This document shows, in pieces, positions 34,232 to 43,928 of a stretch of 44,198 nucleotides of DNA. Both the position numbers and the translations under genes were made by a program. Every line of letters starts with the position of its first letter. Within the stretch, counting starts at the first letter, position 1. Origin of the DNA: Asticcacaulis sp. (lineage in GTDB: Bacteria; Pseudomonadota; Alphaproteobacteria; Caulobacterales; Caulobacteraceae); contig NZ_JAIXSV010000093.1 of assembly GCF_027484505.1 (NCBI RefSeq), positions 1 through 44,198 on the forward strand, read 5' to 3'. Below the pieces are notes generated by a model, which was given only the letters and a program-made list of their open reading frames with translations, had not been told where the DNA came from and did no database searches.

Positions 34232-34822
34232 TCAACTGTTTTGCCATTTGGTGTAGGCGTCTCTGCACAGATCAGACGCGCGTCTGTAAACAGCCTCTTC
34301 CTCGGAAAGGCGTTGTTGAACTCTCTCCCACCGGAAAAAAGGCGATAGCTCCCTGTGAACGGAGACAACCGTGGTGCCCCATGACGGCCCACCTGACTGT
34401 GTGCGAATTTCGCACCCTATGCCGGGTGCCAGCGTTTCGGCGTGGCCGGGCTTTCCGGTAAAGTCGCTGAACAGGAACAGAAGGCCCAGAAAGCCGATGG
34501 TGGCCATAAAATATCCGAAGATAATCGGCAAGGCGGTGATCGTAGTCGCAAGAGACCGCAGTATGAACCGTTTATGGCTTACACCCCATCCATCGACAGT
34601 CAGAAGGGCATAGGCGGTATAGCCGAGTACCAATGCTGAAAGATTGAGCAGCGGAGAGGTAAAGCGCAGACCTGCGACAAAGGCCAGTCCGATCAGCGCC
34701 AAAACCGAAACCGCCGCCATGATCGTCGTGCGGCGTTCGCCTTGCCAAAAGCTGTTGATCAGAAACCCTGCGACGGGCGCACCGATAAGACCGCCCCACA
34801 AAATCCCCATGCCAATCGTCAT
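34232..34822 (-). CDS. Hypothetical membrane protein
   Basis: Not recognised. 196 residues with four hydrophobic segments (about 5-25, 33-50, 52-75 and 90-118) and a soluble C-terminal part of about 75 residues containing two cysteines and SVHRELSPFFRWERVQQRLSEEEAVYRRASDLCRDAYTKWQ, which looks helical. ATG 34822 follows GAGGGGAATG. Like the convergent neighbour it has no visible pathway context; both sit in a block between tgt and queA. Confidence 0.65.
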   Translation of the reverse strand: MTIGMGILWGGLIGAPVAGFLINSFWQGERRTTIMAAVSVLALIGLAFVAGLRFTSPLLNLSALVLGYTAYALLTVDGWGVSHKRFILRSLATTITALPIIFGYFMATIGFLGLLFLFSDFTGKPGHAETLAPGIGCEIRTQSGGPSWGTTVVSVHRELSPFFRWERVQQRLSEEEAVYRRASDLCRDAYTKWQNS

Positions 34823-34844
34823 GACATTCCCCTCAGTTTGTGGT

Positions 34845-35351
34845 TCAGGGATACCGCTCATACATGGTCACGGTGTGACCCTTATAGGCTACGTCGCCAA
34901 AGGCCTTGTACCCCAGTGCAGCCGCCACCTTTTGCGACGGCGTGTTGGACGGGTCGATAATGCACACGGTGCGTTGCGGGTGGGTGGTGTCGAACCAGTC
35001 GTGGGCGGCGCGCACGGCCTCCAGAGCATAGCCCCGGCCCTGACAGGCGGGCGTAATGGCCCAGGCGACTTCGGGCGACAGGTCGAAATTGGGTCCCAGA
35101 CCGCGGTGGAAGTCGGCCAGACCGGTATCCCCGACAAACCGCCCTGTGTCCTTTTCAATGACCGCGAACAGGCCCCAGCCAAAGGCCGTCCAGTGCCCCA
35201 TATATCTCAGTAAACGGTGCCACACCTCTTCTGGCGACTGCGGCGTCAGGCCCGACAGGCGGTAAAAGTCCGGGTCGCCGAACATGGCACACAGGCCGTT
35301 ATAGTCGTCAAGGACGTGCGGACGCAGGATCAGGCGAGGGGTTTCTATCAT
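34845..35351 (-). CDS. GNAT family N-acetyltransferase (RimJ/RimL-like)
   Basis: Acetyl-CoA-dependent acetyltransferase, 168 residues. Begins IETPRLILRP, the usual RimJ/RimL opening, and contains the acetyl-CoA loop AITPACQGRGYALEAVRAAH (Q-x-x-G-x-G/A pattern) and a final strand near LGYKAFGDVAYKGHTVTMY. The acceptor could be a protein N terminus, an antibiotic or a small amine; it cannot be told. ATG 35351 was chosen, since the open frame upstream overlaps the divergent aminotransferase gene and has no similarity. Confidence 0.85.
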   Translation of the reverse strand: MIETPRLILRPHVLDDYNGLCAMFGDPDFYRLSGLTPQSPEEVWHRLLRYMGHWTAFGWGLFAVIEKDTGRFVGDTGLADFHRGLGPNFDLSPEVAWAITPACQGRGYALEAVRAAHDWFDTTHPQRTVCIIDPSNTPSQKVAAALGYKAFGDVAYKGHTVTMYERYP

Positions 35352-35423
35352 GATCAAAGGGGTATCTTGCTTTTCTTGAAACGGCAATCTGGCGCACACC
35401 GCGTCCTGCGTTATAAGCGAGGT

Positions 35424-36554
35424 ATGACCGCAGATATCGCCCCCTTCTACGCCATAGAGATCAGCCGGCTGGCCCACGCCCTTAAGGATCAGGGGCGCTC
35501 CATCATCCATATGGAGTTCGGACAGCCTTCCACCGGCGCGCCGAAAGCCGCGATTGAGGCCGCGCATCGCATTCTCGACAGCGACGGCATGGGCTATTGG
35601 GAAAGCACGCCCTTGAAGGCGCGGCTGGCGAAGCATTATCTCGACAGCTACGGCGTCAGCGTCGATCCGGAGCGCTTTATTCTGACCTGCGGGGCGTCGC
35701 CCGCTCTGGTGCTGGCGCTCAGTGCGGGCTTTCAGCCGGGGGCGCGCATCGCGCTGGCGCGGCCCGGCTATGTCGCCTATCGCAATGTGCTGAAGGCGCT
35801 GAACATGGTGCCGGTGGAAATCCCTTGCGGGCCGGAGGTGCGCTTTCAACTGACCGCCGAGGCGCTGAGCACGCTCGATCCGGCCCCGGATGGCGTGATT
35901 ATCGCCAGCCCGGCCAACCCCACCGGCACGGTCATAGCGCCTGACGAACTCAGGGCCATCGCAGAGGTGTGCCGGTCGCGCGGTATCCGCATCCTGTCGG
36001 ACGAAATCTATCACGGCCTGACCTATGAGGCCCCGGCGCGGTCGCTGCTTGAATACGCGCCAGACGCCTGGGTGGTCAGCAGCTTCTCCAAATATTTCAG
36101 CATGGTCGGTTGGCGGCTGGGCTGGTGCTTAGCCCCCGAAAGCCATGTCGCCGCCGCACGCGCCTATGTCGGCAACCTGTTCCTGACCCCGCCGTCGCTC
36201 AGCCAGCACGCGGGATTGATCGCGCTCGATAGTCGCTCTGAGCTGGACGGGCATGTCGAAACCTATCGTCGCAATCGCCGTCTGCTGCTCGATGCCTTGC
36301 CGCAACTGGGTCTGAGCCGCATCGCGCCGCCCGATGGGGCCTTCTACATCTATGCCGATATCGGGCACCTGACCGACGACAGCCTATCCTTTTGCAAGGA
36401 CCTGCTCAACGATACAGGCGTCTGCACGGCGCCCGGCATCGACTTCGATCCGGTCGAAGGGCACCGCTTTATCCGCTTCAGCTTCGCCGTCTCGACGCCT
36501 GAGGTCGAGGACGCGATCACGCGCCTGGTGCCGTGGTTTAAGAGTAAGGGGTAA
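35424..36554 (+). CDS. PLP-dependent aminotransferase, class I/II
   Basis: Fold-type I aminotransferase of 376 residues, similar to aspartate/aromatic aminotransferases (AspC/AspB-like). Motifs: FGQPSTGAP near the N terminus, ASPANPTGTV, the DEIYHGL aspartate that contacts the pyridine nitrogen, the PLP lysine in SSFSKYFSMVGWRLGW, and the substrate-carboxylate arginine in HRFIRFSFA. It is divergent from the GNAT gene by 72 bases; the amino donor is not determinable. A family 3 repeat begins at the base after the stop. Confidence 0.9.
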   Translation: MTADIAPFYAIEISRLAHALKDQGRSIIHMEFGQPSTGAPKAAIEAAHRILDSDGMGYWESTPLKARLAKHYLDSYGVSVDPERFILTCGASPALVLALSAGFQPGARIALARPGYVAYRNVLKALNMVPVEIPCGPEVRFQLTAEALSTLDPAPDGVIIASPANPTGTVIAPDELRAIAEVCRSRGIRILSDEIYHGLTYEAPARSLLEYAPDAWVVSSFSKYFSMVGWRLGWCLAPESHVAAARAYVGNLFLTPPSLSQHAGLIALDSRSELDGHVETYRRNRRLLLDALPQLGLSRIAPPDGAFYIYADIGHLTDDSLSFCKDLLNDTGVCTAPGIDFDPVEGHRFIRFSFAVSTPEVEDAITRLVPWFKSKG

Positions 36555-36692
36555 AAGACGCAGGGGTCGCAGACCCCTGCACCCCTAACGCGGTGCGCAA
36601 GCGTTGACGATCGAGCGCGAAATGTCATGGGTGCAGGGGCCCGCGCTCAAGCAGCGAAGCGGTAGCGCACAAAAAAACGGCCCCTGCGTCTT
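36555..36692. repeat. Family 3 inverted pair, third locus (right unit split)
   Basis: Left unit (36555-36589) contains GCAGGGGTC-GCA-GACCCCTGC. The right unit is its reverse complement, but the central TCTGCGA is replaced by about 40 bases (36641-36680) that include GCGCT...AGCGC and A7. The pair fills the gap between the convergent aminotransferase and queA; the right unit ends one base from the queA stop. Confidence 0.8.
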
Positions 36693-36693
36693 C

Positions 36694-37740
36694 TTATCTT
36701 GATTTATTCGTCAATAAGCTCGCATCGCCATACGAAAAGAAGCGATAGCCGCTGTTGATGGCGTGCGCATAGGCGGCCTTCATAGCTTCGGTGCCGGCGA
36801 AGGCACAGACCAGCATAAACAGGGTCGATTTCGGCAGGTGGAAATTGGTCCACAGCATATCGGCCGAACGCACGGGCACACCCGGCGTGATGAAGATGTC
36901 GGTATCGCCGCTGAACGGGTGGATGCGGCCATCGGCATCGCAGGCGCTTTCGATCAGGCGCAGGGCGGTGGTGCCGATAGCGATGATACGGCCTCCGGCC
37001 GCGCGGGCGGCATTGATGCGGGCGGCTGAGTCAGCCGAGACGACGCCGAATTCGGCGTGCATCCTGTGGTCTTTGGTGTCTTCGACCTTGACCGGCAGGA
37101 AGGTGCCGGCGCCGACGTGCAGGGTAACTTCTTCGAACAGCACGCCCTTGTCACGCAGCGCTTGCAGCAGTTCCGGCGTGAAATGCAGCCCGGCGGTGGG
37201 GGCGGCGACGGAGCCTTCGTCGCGGGCAAACACCGTCTGATAGTCGCTTTTGTCCTGCTCATCCTCCGGACGTTTGGAGCGGATATAGGGCGGCAGCGGC
37301 ATCCCGCCCAGCCGGTGCAGACCGTTCAGCACCTCAGACGCCGCCTGATCGAAGCGCAGCACATAGACGCCGTCTTCGTCTTTTGACAGGACACGCGCGC
37401 TGAGGTCGTCGAAGCGCAAGGTGTCGTCTTCGCGGATACGGCGGCCGGGCTTGAGAAAGGCCTGCCAGCTCTGGCCATCCAGCGATTTGATCAGGGTGGC
37501 CTCGAACGCCACCGTCTGGCCCTCGCGCTCACGGGTGCCCTTGAGCTGGGTCGGCAGGACGCGCGTATTGTTGATGACCAGCAGGTCGCCGGCCTTCAGC
37601 AGCGACGGCAGGTCGCCGACGCGCCAGTCTTCGCGCACATCACCATCGACCCTCAGCAGACGGGCGGCCTCACGCGGGGTTACGGGACGCAGCGCGATGC
37701 GATCCTCAGGCAGGTCGAAATCGAAATCGGAAACCTTCAT
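36694..37740 (-). CDS. queA: tRNA preQ1 ribosyltransferase-isomerase
   Basis: Adds the ribosyl moiety of S-adenosylmethionine to preQ1 in tRNA, forming epoxyqueuosine. At 348 residues it matches the family, with DFDFDLPEDRIALRP at the N terminus, TRVLPTQLKG, GSVAAPTAGLHFT, VTLHVGAGTFLPVK and NFHLPKSTLFMLVCAF. It is the last of four queuosine genes in the window. Upstream on the same strand are the STAS-like gene and the cyclophilin, which may form a transcript with it. Confidence 0.96.
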   Translation of the reverse strand: MKVSDFDFDLPEDRIALRPVTPREAARLLRVDGDVREDWRVGDLPSLLKAGDLLVINNTRVLPTQLKGTREREGQTVAFEATLIKSLDGQSWQAFLKPGRRIREDDTLRFDDLSARVLSKDEDGVYVLRFDQAASEVLNGLHRLGGMPLPPYIRSKRPEDEQDKSDYQTVFARDEGSVAAPTAGLHFTPELLQALRDKGVLFEEVTLHVGAGTFLPVKVEDTKDHRMHAEFGVVSADSAARINAARAAGGRIIAIGTTALRLIESACDADGRIHPFSGDTDIFITPGVPVRSADMLWTNFHLPKSTLFMLVCAFAGTEAMKAAYAHAINSGYRFFSYGDASLLTNKSR

Positions 37741-37786
37741 GCCCGCTTAAAAGGCGATTGCGGCCCAAAAAGCAAGAGCGCTCAGA

Positions 37787-38212
37787 TCAAGAGGCGCGCG
37801 GCGTGTCTTCGGCGGCGGGCGCGGTCGTCTCCTGGCCTTCGATCCAGTTTTCACCGTCGATCATTTCGGCAAAGATGCGGATGACGCGGGTGGGGAAGGT
37901 GACCGGATAGGCCTTGGCACGGGCCAGAACCAGCGGGTCCTGACTGATGATGGCCACCTTGCGCCCCATATCGCGGCCCTGAGCGATGGTCGCCCACTGA
38001 CGCGCCAGACGCCCCAGTTCCTCAAACGGCACAAAACCTTCAAAGCGGCGCATGTCGATAATGATGTCGTAGAGCCAGACCTCGCCCACGGTTTCGAGAT
38101 AGCGCGCGATGCCGTTGACGATCTCCTGACCGTCCACATCGCCGATATAGCGGATAGTGATGCGTTTCTGTTCGTCGTTCTGCGAGAAGTTCAGACGGGA
38201 GCGCGGGGTCAT
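37787..38212 (-). CDS. Hypothetical STAS/SpoIIAA-like protein
   Basis: A soluble 141-residue protein that looks like the STAS/SpoIIAA fold: alternating strands and helices, for example RITIRYIGDVDGQEI, VWLYDIIIDMRRFEGFV and RKVAIISQDPLVLARA. Similar proteins occur in Caulobacterales without assigned function. The C-terminal 20 residues are Ala/Pro/Thr-rich. ATG 38212 is preferred; a GTG at 38239 in the same frame is possible. Confidence 0.65.
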   Translation of the reverse strand: MTPRSRLNFSQNDEQKRITIRYIGDVDGQEIVNGIARYLETVGEVWLYDIIIDMRRFEGFVPFEELGRLARQWATIAQGRDMGRKVAIISQDPLVLARAKAYPVTFPTRVIRIFAEMIDGENWIEGQETTAPAAEDTPRAS

Positions 38213-38274
38213 AGGGCAGGCTCCGAATGTTGGCGACACCGTTGTCTTAATCTAACACACGCCTGTCCACAAAC

Positions 38275-38304
38275 AAAAAACCGGCCGGACAGGTGTCCGA
38301 CCGG
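38275..38304 (-). terminator. Intrinsic terminator after the cyclophilin gene
   Basis: Minus strand: CCGGTCGGAC-acct-GTCCGGCCGG followed by six T residues, 28 bases after the cyclophilin stop. One G-U pair. Confidence 0.8.
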
Positions 38305-38331
38305 CGGGCTTTGCAGGGTAACCGACACGCC

Positions 38332-38799
38332 TCAGGCGGCGTCAGCGGCGACCTTGAAGCTGACGATCTTGCCCGGCGCGCGCGGCGGCTCACCCTTGGG
38401 CAGGGCATCGACGTGTTCCATGCCTTCGGTCACTTCACCCCAGACGGTGTATTGGCCATCGAGGAAGCGGGCGTCGGCAAAGCAGATGAAGAACTGGCTG
38501 TCGGCCGAGTCGGGGTTTTGCGAACGCGCCATCGAGCAGACGCCGCGCACGTGCGGCTCACGCGAAAATTCGGCCTTCAGCTTCTTGCCCGAACCGCCAT
38601 AGCCCTGACCTTCGGGGTCGCCGCCCTGAGCCATAAAGCCCGGAATGACGCGGTGGAAGACGATACCGTCATAGAAACCCTGACGGCACAGTTCCTTGAT
38701 GCGGGCGACGTGGTTGGGGGCGAGGTCGGGGCGCAGCTTGATACGCACGTCACCGCTTTCCAGCGTCAGGATGAGGGTGTTTTCCAGATCTTCGGACAT
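38332..38799 (-). CDS. Peptidylprolyl isomerase, cyclophilin type
   Basis: Cytoplasmic cyclophilin that speeds cis-trans isomerisation of prolyl bonds. The 155-residue chain has GFYDGIVFHRVIPGFMAQGGDPEGQGYGG (catalytic Arg and neighbours), FSREPHVRGVCSMARSQNPDSADSQFFI and FLDGQYTVWGEV, the standard motifs; the active-site residues are present. No signal peptide. A terminator follows the gene, so it probably forms its own unit. Confidence 0.96.
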   Translation of the reverse strand: MSEDLENTLILTLESGDVRIKLRPDLAPNHVARIKELCRQGFYDGIVFHRVIPGFMAQGGDPEGQGYGGSGKKLKAEFSREPHVRGVCSMARSQNPDSADSQFFICFADARFLDGQYTVWGEVTEGMEHVDALPKGEPPRAPGKIVSFKVAADAA

Positions 38800-38954
38800 G
38801 GGGGCTCCAATTTAGCTTTGCGGCTGAAATAGGCTATTCGTCGGGCTTTGACAAATCCTATCCGGTGCATTCCGCCGGCTTTTGCTCATCCGGTCCGTCC
38901 GTCCTGGCGGCAAAATGATTTTCCGTGTGCGACAAAACCCGTTATAGACGCCGC

Positions 38955-39671
38955 ATGAGTAACGACACCCCCGAAGAACCACGCCGCCGTATGGTCAAAC
39001 CGCCCGCAGGCGGCAACCTGTCCGGTCGCGCCAAGGGCCACACGGCGGTCAAGACCGCCAAGCAGCGCACGCAGTCGTCCGCCAAATGGCTGGAGCGGCA
39101 ACTGAACGACCCCTTTGTGCAGAAGGCTAAGGCCGAGGGTTGGCGCTCGCGTGCGGCCTTCAAGCTACAGGAAATCGACGACCGCTTTCACATCCTCAAA
39201 CGCGGCGCGCGCGTGGTCGATCTGGGCTGCGCGCCGGGGGGCTGGGTGCAGATGGCGCAGTCGCGCGGGGCGGCGCATGTGGTGGGGGTGGACCTGCTGC
39301 CCGTCGATCCTATTCCCGGCGCCGACATGATCGAGGCCGATTTCACCGATCCGGCTATTCCGGGGCGGCTGATGGAGATGATGGGCGATAAGCCGGACGT
39401 GGTGCTGTCCGATCTGGCGCACAATACGGTCGGCCACCGTCAGACCGACCACCTCAAGATCATGGGGCTTCTGGAACTGGCGTCGGACTTCGCGCTGGAT
39501 AATCTTAAGCCCGGCGGAGCGTTTGTGGCCAAGGCCTTTCAGGGCGGTGAGACGGAGCATCTGCTGCTCAAGCTGAAACTCGCCTTCCGCGATGTGAAGC
39601 ACTTCAAGCCGAAGTCGAGCCGGGCGGATTCGTCAGAAATCTACATCGTGGCGCAAGGGTTCAAGGGCTAG
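38955..39671 (+). CDS. rlmE: 23S rRNA 2'-O-methyltransferase (FtsJ/RlmE)
   Basis: Methylates the 2'-O of U2552 in 23S rRNA, a late step of large-subunit assembly. 238 residues. The N terminus is a basic extension of about 45 residues (RRRMVKPP, KTAKQRTQ). The catalytic K-D-K-E set is visible in RSRAAFKLQEIDDRF, SDLAHNTVG, GGAFVAKAF and SSEIYIVAQGF; DLGCAPGGW is the SAM loop. ATG 38955 was chosen because similarity begins soon after. It is followed 60 bases later by the DUF1523 gene. Confidence 0.94.
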   Translation: MSNDTPEEPRRRMVKPPAGGNLSGRAKGHTAVKTAKQRTQSSAKWLERQLNDPFVQKAKAEGWRSRAAFKLQEIDDRFHILKRGARVVDLGCAPGGWVQMAQSRGAAHVVGVDLLPVDPIPGADMIEADFTDPAIPGRLMEMMGDKPDVVLSDLAHNTVGHRQTDHLKIMGLLELASDFALDNLKPGGAFVAKAFQGGETEHLLLKLKLAFRDVKHFKPKSSRADSSEIYIVAQGFKG

Positions 39672-39731
39672 AAAACCATATTGCCTCTTTAGCCCGCCCC
39701 GCCCGAAATGCCGGGCAGAAGAGGGCGCACG

Positions 39732-40067
39732 ATGAGACGATTGAAAACGATAGCTCTGACCGTTTTGGCGGTTCTGACCGTGGCGGTGCTTGGCTGGGCA
39801 ACCACCCCCTACTGGAGCCACGCTGAGGCGGTAGTCGAGGTGACGGGGACGACTACCAAGCGTGAAGGCGGCAGAGACGTCTATCTGGTCTTCACCACCT
39901 CCGGCACCTATCGCAATACGGACAGCCTTCACTATCTGAAGTTCGACTCTTCCGATCTTCAGGGCAAGCTCAACCGGCCGGGCCGCTACCGCATAAACTA
40001 TTATGGTTTTCGTGTTCCTGTGTTATCTCTGTACCGGAATATAACCAGAGCCGAACCGGCTCCATAA
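39732..40067 (+). CDS. DUF1523 family membrane-anchored protein
   Basis: A 111-residue protein with one N-terminal helix (residues about 5-24) and a small periplasmic domain containing the family features DVYLVFTTSGTYRNTDSLHYLKFDSSDLQGKL and RINYYGFRVPVLSLY. DUF1523 is widespread in Alphaproteobacteria, with no known function. The phasin follows 26 bases downstream. Confidence 0.88.
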   Translation: MRRLKTIALTVLAVLTVAVLGWATTPYWSHAEAVVEVTGTTTKREGGRDVYLVFTTSGTYRNTDSLHYLKFDSSDLQGKLNRPGRYRINYYGFRVPVLSLYRNITRAEPAP

Positions 40068-40093
40068 ACAGTATGCGTACCCCAAGGAAACGA

Positions 40094-40573
40094 ATGACCA
40101 AATTACCGCTTAATCCGTTCTTTGCCTGGACGTCTCTGGCGCTCAAAAGTTCGGAAATGCTGATGGCTTCGGCGGAGGTCATCACCCACCGCGTTAACCG
40201 CATGGCCAATGCCGACGCCATCCCCAGTGCGGAGGATCAGCGCGAATTCACCCTGATGGGGCAGGAAAAGCTCGAAGCCGGGACCGAATCGCTGATGGCG
40301 ATGAGCCAGTACTGGATGAACCTCAACCACGAGGTCAGCACGCAGGCCTTTCACAACATGATGGATATGGGCCACAGCCTGACGGCGCTGGCCACCAGCC
40401 GTTCAGCGGCAGAGGCCCTGACGCATCAGGCGCGTCTGGCTGATAGCCTGATGCGCGGGGTCAATGACGCGGCCGATCTGTCCGGTAAGGCAGCGGCCCT
40501 GACCGAGCACGGCCTGAAACCGGTGCATAGCCGCGCGGTGGCCAATGCCAAGCGTCTGAAAAAACGCAAATAA
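40094..40573 (+). CDS. Phasin family protein
   Basis: Phasins coat polyhydroxyalkanoate granules and regulate their number. 159 residues, mostly helical, with the repeated pattern of hydrophobic faces seen in TKLPLNPFFAWTSLALKSSEMLMASAEVITHRV and a basic tail (KRLKKRK). ATG 40094 follows AAGGAAA. The assignment rests on pattern and size and could alternatively be a related helical protein. Its stop is one base from the end of the convergent phosphoesterase gene. Confidence 0.72.
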   Translation: MTKLPLNPFFAWTSLALKSSEMLMASAEVITHRVNRMANADAIPSAEDQREFTLMGQEKLEAGTESLMAMSQYWMNLNHEVSTQAFHNMMDMGHSLTALATSRSAAEALTHQARLADSLMRGVNDAADLSGKAAALTEHGLKPVHSRAVANAKRLKKRK

Positions 40574-40574
40574 C

Positions 40575-41639
40575 TCAGTCAGTATCCGGACCCGGCGTCT
40601 CACGACTGGGCACTTCACCGGTCAACAGGCCACGGGCGGTGAGGGGCTGCGCCCTGGACAGGTCGATGCTGACCGTGGTCACATCGCGCACGCCCCAGCT
40701 TTTGTCCTTGTCCGATCCGGCATCGCCCGCCGCGTTCAGCCGCCACAGATTGCCGGCCTTGTCCGTCAGGCTGTCGCCGGGCAGGTCGCCCTGAGTCAGG
40801 GTAAAGGGCGAGGTGTCGCCGTGGATCAGGAAGACCGGCTTGGCGAAGGCGCGGCTTTCATGGATCAGGGCCGCGCGCACCGGCAGGAAGCCGTCGCACA
40901 GGCGCTTGTCGTTGGCAGCCACATCGTGACAGGGGACAAAGCGCGCCTCGGCCTTTTCATTGAACATATCGGCTTGCGTGGCGACGATGACCGCTGCGGC
41001 ACCGCGTTTGCGGGCATGGGCAAAGGCGGCTTTCAGCCAAATGACATTGCGGGTGTCGCGCGCATCGGCAGCGCTGACCGCCACGCTCAGATCATCGCCC
41101 ATGACCAGATCACGGCCATTATTGGTGCCGACCACATTCATCGTCACCACGACAAAGCGACCGTAGTCGAAGCGGGCGTTTTCCGGCATGCCCGGCTGCT
41201 GCGCATAGTGCCACTTACCGTCGCTGACCGGCGGCGCGGTAAAGAAACGCTGACGCAGGCCCTCCAGCCTTTGCAATTCGGAAAATTTGCGCCCTGTCGT
41301 TGGATCGTCCTTGCGGTCGCAGTCGGTCCATTCGTTGTCGCCGGGGGTATAGAAGACCGGAATGGGCTTGAGATCAGACAGCAGGCGGGCAAAGGCCGCA
41401 TCCGGCGGGCCGCAGACCTCGCCGCCCGACTGCGTATCGCCGACGTGCAGGATAAAGGGAGGCGTTTGCGCTTTGACCGCCGGTATCGCCTGAGCCAGCA
41501 TGGCCCGGTCGGTATCGTCATAGGGCGTGTCGTTGATGACGACAAAATCGACTCGCGCCGGTGAGGCGACGGGGAGCAGGGCGCAGCCGCTCAGGCTGGC
41601 GGACAGGGCAAGGGTGGCAACGATCGACAGACGCTTCAT
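40575..41639 (-). CDS. Metallophosphoesterase-like lipoprotein
   Basis: A 354-residue exported protein with a lipobox (SASLSGCALLP) and a calcineurin-like phosphoesterase fold. FVVINDTPYDDTD stands where D-x-H is expected, so the His is Pro; the following motifs are LHVGDTQSGG and YTPGDNEWTDC, and a late FLIHGDTSPF replaces GHxH. This matches a divergent subfamily (GDTPY type) I recall from Proteobacteria, so activity may differ from standard phosphodiesterases. ATG 41639 follows CGGAGG. Confidence 0.82.
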   Translation of the reverse strand: MKRLSIVATLALSASLSGCALLPVASPARVDFVVINDTPYDDTDRAMLAQAIPAVKAQTPPFILHVGDTQSGGEVCGPPDAAFARLLSDLKPIPVFYTPGDNEWTDCDRKDDPTTGRKFSELQRLEGLRQRFFTAPPVSDGKWHYAQQPGMPENARFDYGRFVVVTMNVVGTNNGRDLVMGDDLSVAVSAADARDTRNVIWLKAAFAHARKRGAAAVIVATQADMFNEKAEARFVPCHDVAANDKRLCDGFLPVRAALIHESRAFAKPVFLIHGDTSPFTLTQGDLPGDSLTDKAGNLWRLNAAGDAGSDKDKSWGVRDVTTVSIDLSRAQPLTARGLLTGEVPSRETPGPDTD

Positions 41640-41701
41640 CAGTACCTCCGGAAGTCTCCGCAGGCTAATCCGCCTCTGTGACAGATACAAGAATTGGGAA
41701 G

Positions 41702-41845
41702 TTAGACCGCCAGCTTAAGCTTCAGGCGGTGCGCGCGCATCATCGTCTTAAATCGCGCCTGACGGAAGAAAGCGGTCAGTCCATAGGACATTTCCACCAG
41801 CCAGCAGGCGATGCAGTACTCGGTGCGGATTTTCAACTGGCTCAT
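41702..41845 (-). CDS. Probable 47-residue small protein
   Basis: Not recognised. The 47-codon frame starts MSQLKIRTEYCIACW and ends RAHRLKLKLAV. About 38 of 47 third positions are G or C (about 81 percent by hand count), and it favours CGC, CTG, ACC and GCC codons, as the flanking genes do; this supports a real gene over random sequence. It has two close cysteines (CIAC), a hydrophobic helix and a basic tail. No good ribosome binding site is seen at ATG 41845, so translation is uncertain. Confidence 0.45.
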   Translation of the reverse strand: MSQLKIRTEYCIACWLVEMSYGLTAFFRQARFKTMMRAHRLKLKLAV

Positions 41846-41955
41846 GGGGTGTCTTTCAGACGAGGCAGGCAGATAGGGGCGGGACGCTGTGGATAGCTTA
41901 GCTGCAAAGGCTGAACAGGCCGCCAACAAACACGGTTAAGCAAAGGTTTGCCGCC

Positions 41956-43517
<1,562 letters not shown>

Positions 43518-43529
43518 GGGAGCGCGGGC

Positions 43530-43919
43530 ATGACGGTGGAATTACAGGTTCTGGTCTTTGCCGCCTTGTGGGGCGTGGCTCAGATCCTTATCGCTGCCGT
43601 CGCGCCCGCCTTCAAATCGGGCTATTTCCAGTGGAACGCCAGCCCGCGTGACGAAGACTTTGATGTCGGCCCCGCCGCTGGCCGGATGCGTCGCGCCTAT
43701 CAGAACTATCTGGAGACCTTCCCATTTTTCGCGGTGATCGTCATTGCCCTGGCCTTTGCGGGCAAGTCGAACGACCTCTCGCGGCTGGGGGCCCATATCT
43801 ATCTGCTGGCCCGCGTGGCCTATTTCCCGGCCTATGCCCTGGGCACCAAGCTGCGCAGTGCCTTTTACCTGCTCTCGCTGGTGGGTATCGGCATGTGCGT
43901 CTGGACCTGTTTTGCGTAA
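43530..43919 (+). CDS. MAPEG family membrane protein
   Basis: MAPEG proteins are trimeric four-helix membrane enzymes, often with glutathione-dependent activity. The 129-residue protein has four hydrophobic segments and the family sequence RMRRAYQNYLETFPFFAV, ending in a helix with RVAYFPAYALG. It is 12 bases downstream of guaB, probably in its transcript. The substrate is unknown. Confidence 0.85.
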   Translation: MTVELQVLVFAALWGVAQILIAAVAPAFKSGYFQWNASPRDEDFDVGPAAGRMRRAYQNYLETFPFFAVIVIALAFAGKSNDLSRLGAHIYLLARVAYFPAYALGTKLRSAFYLLSLVGIGMCVWTCFA

Positions 43920-43928
43920 GGATAAAGA

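Noticed and set aside
35352-36014. N-terminal extension of the GNAT gene into the aminotransferase
   Set aside because: The frame is open but the sequence has no similarity and overlaps a real gene; the family start is at 35351.
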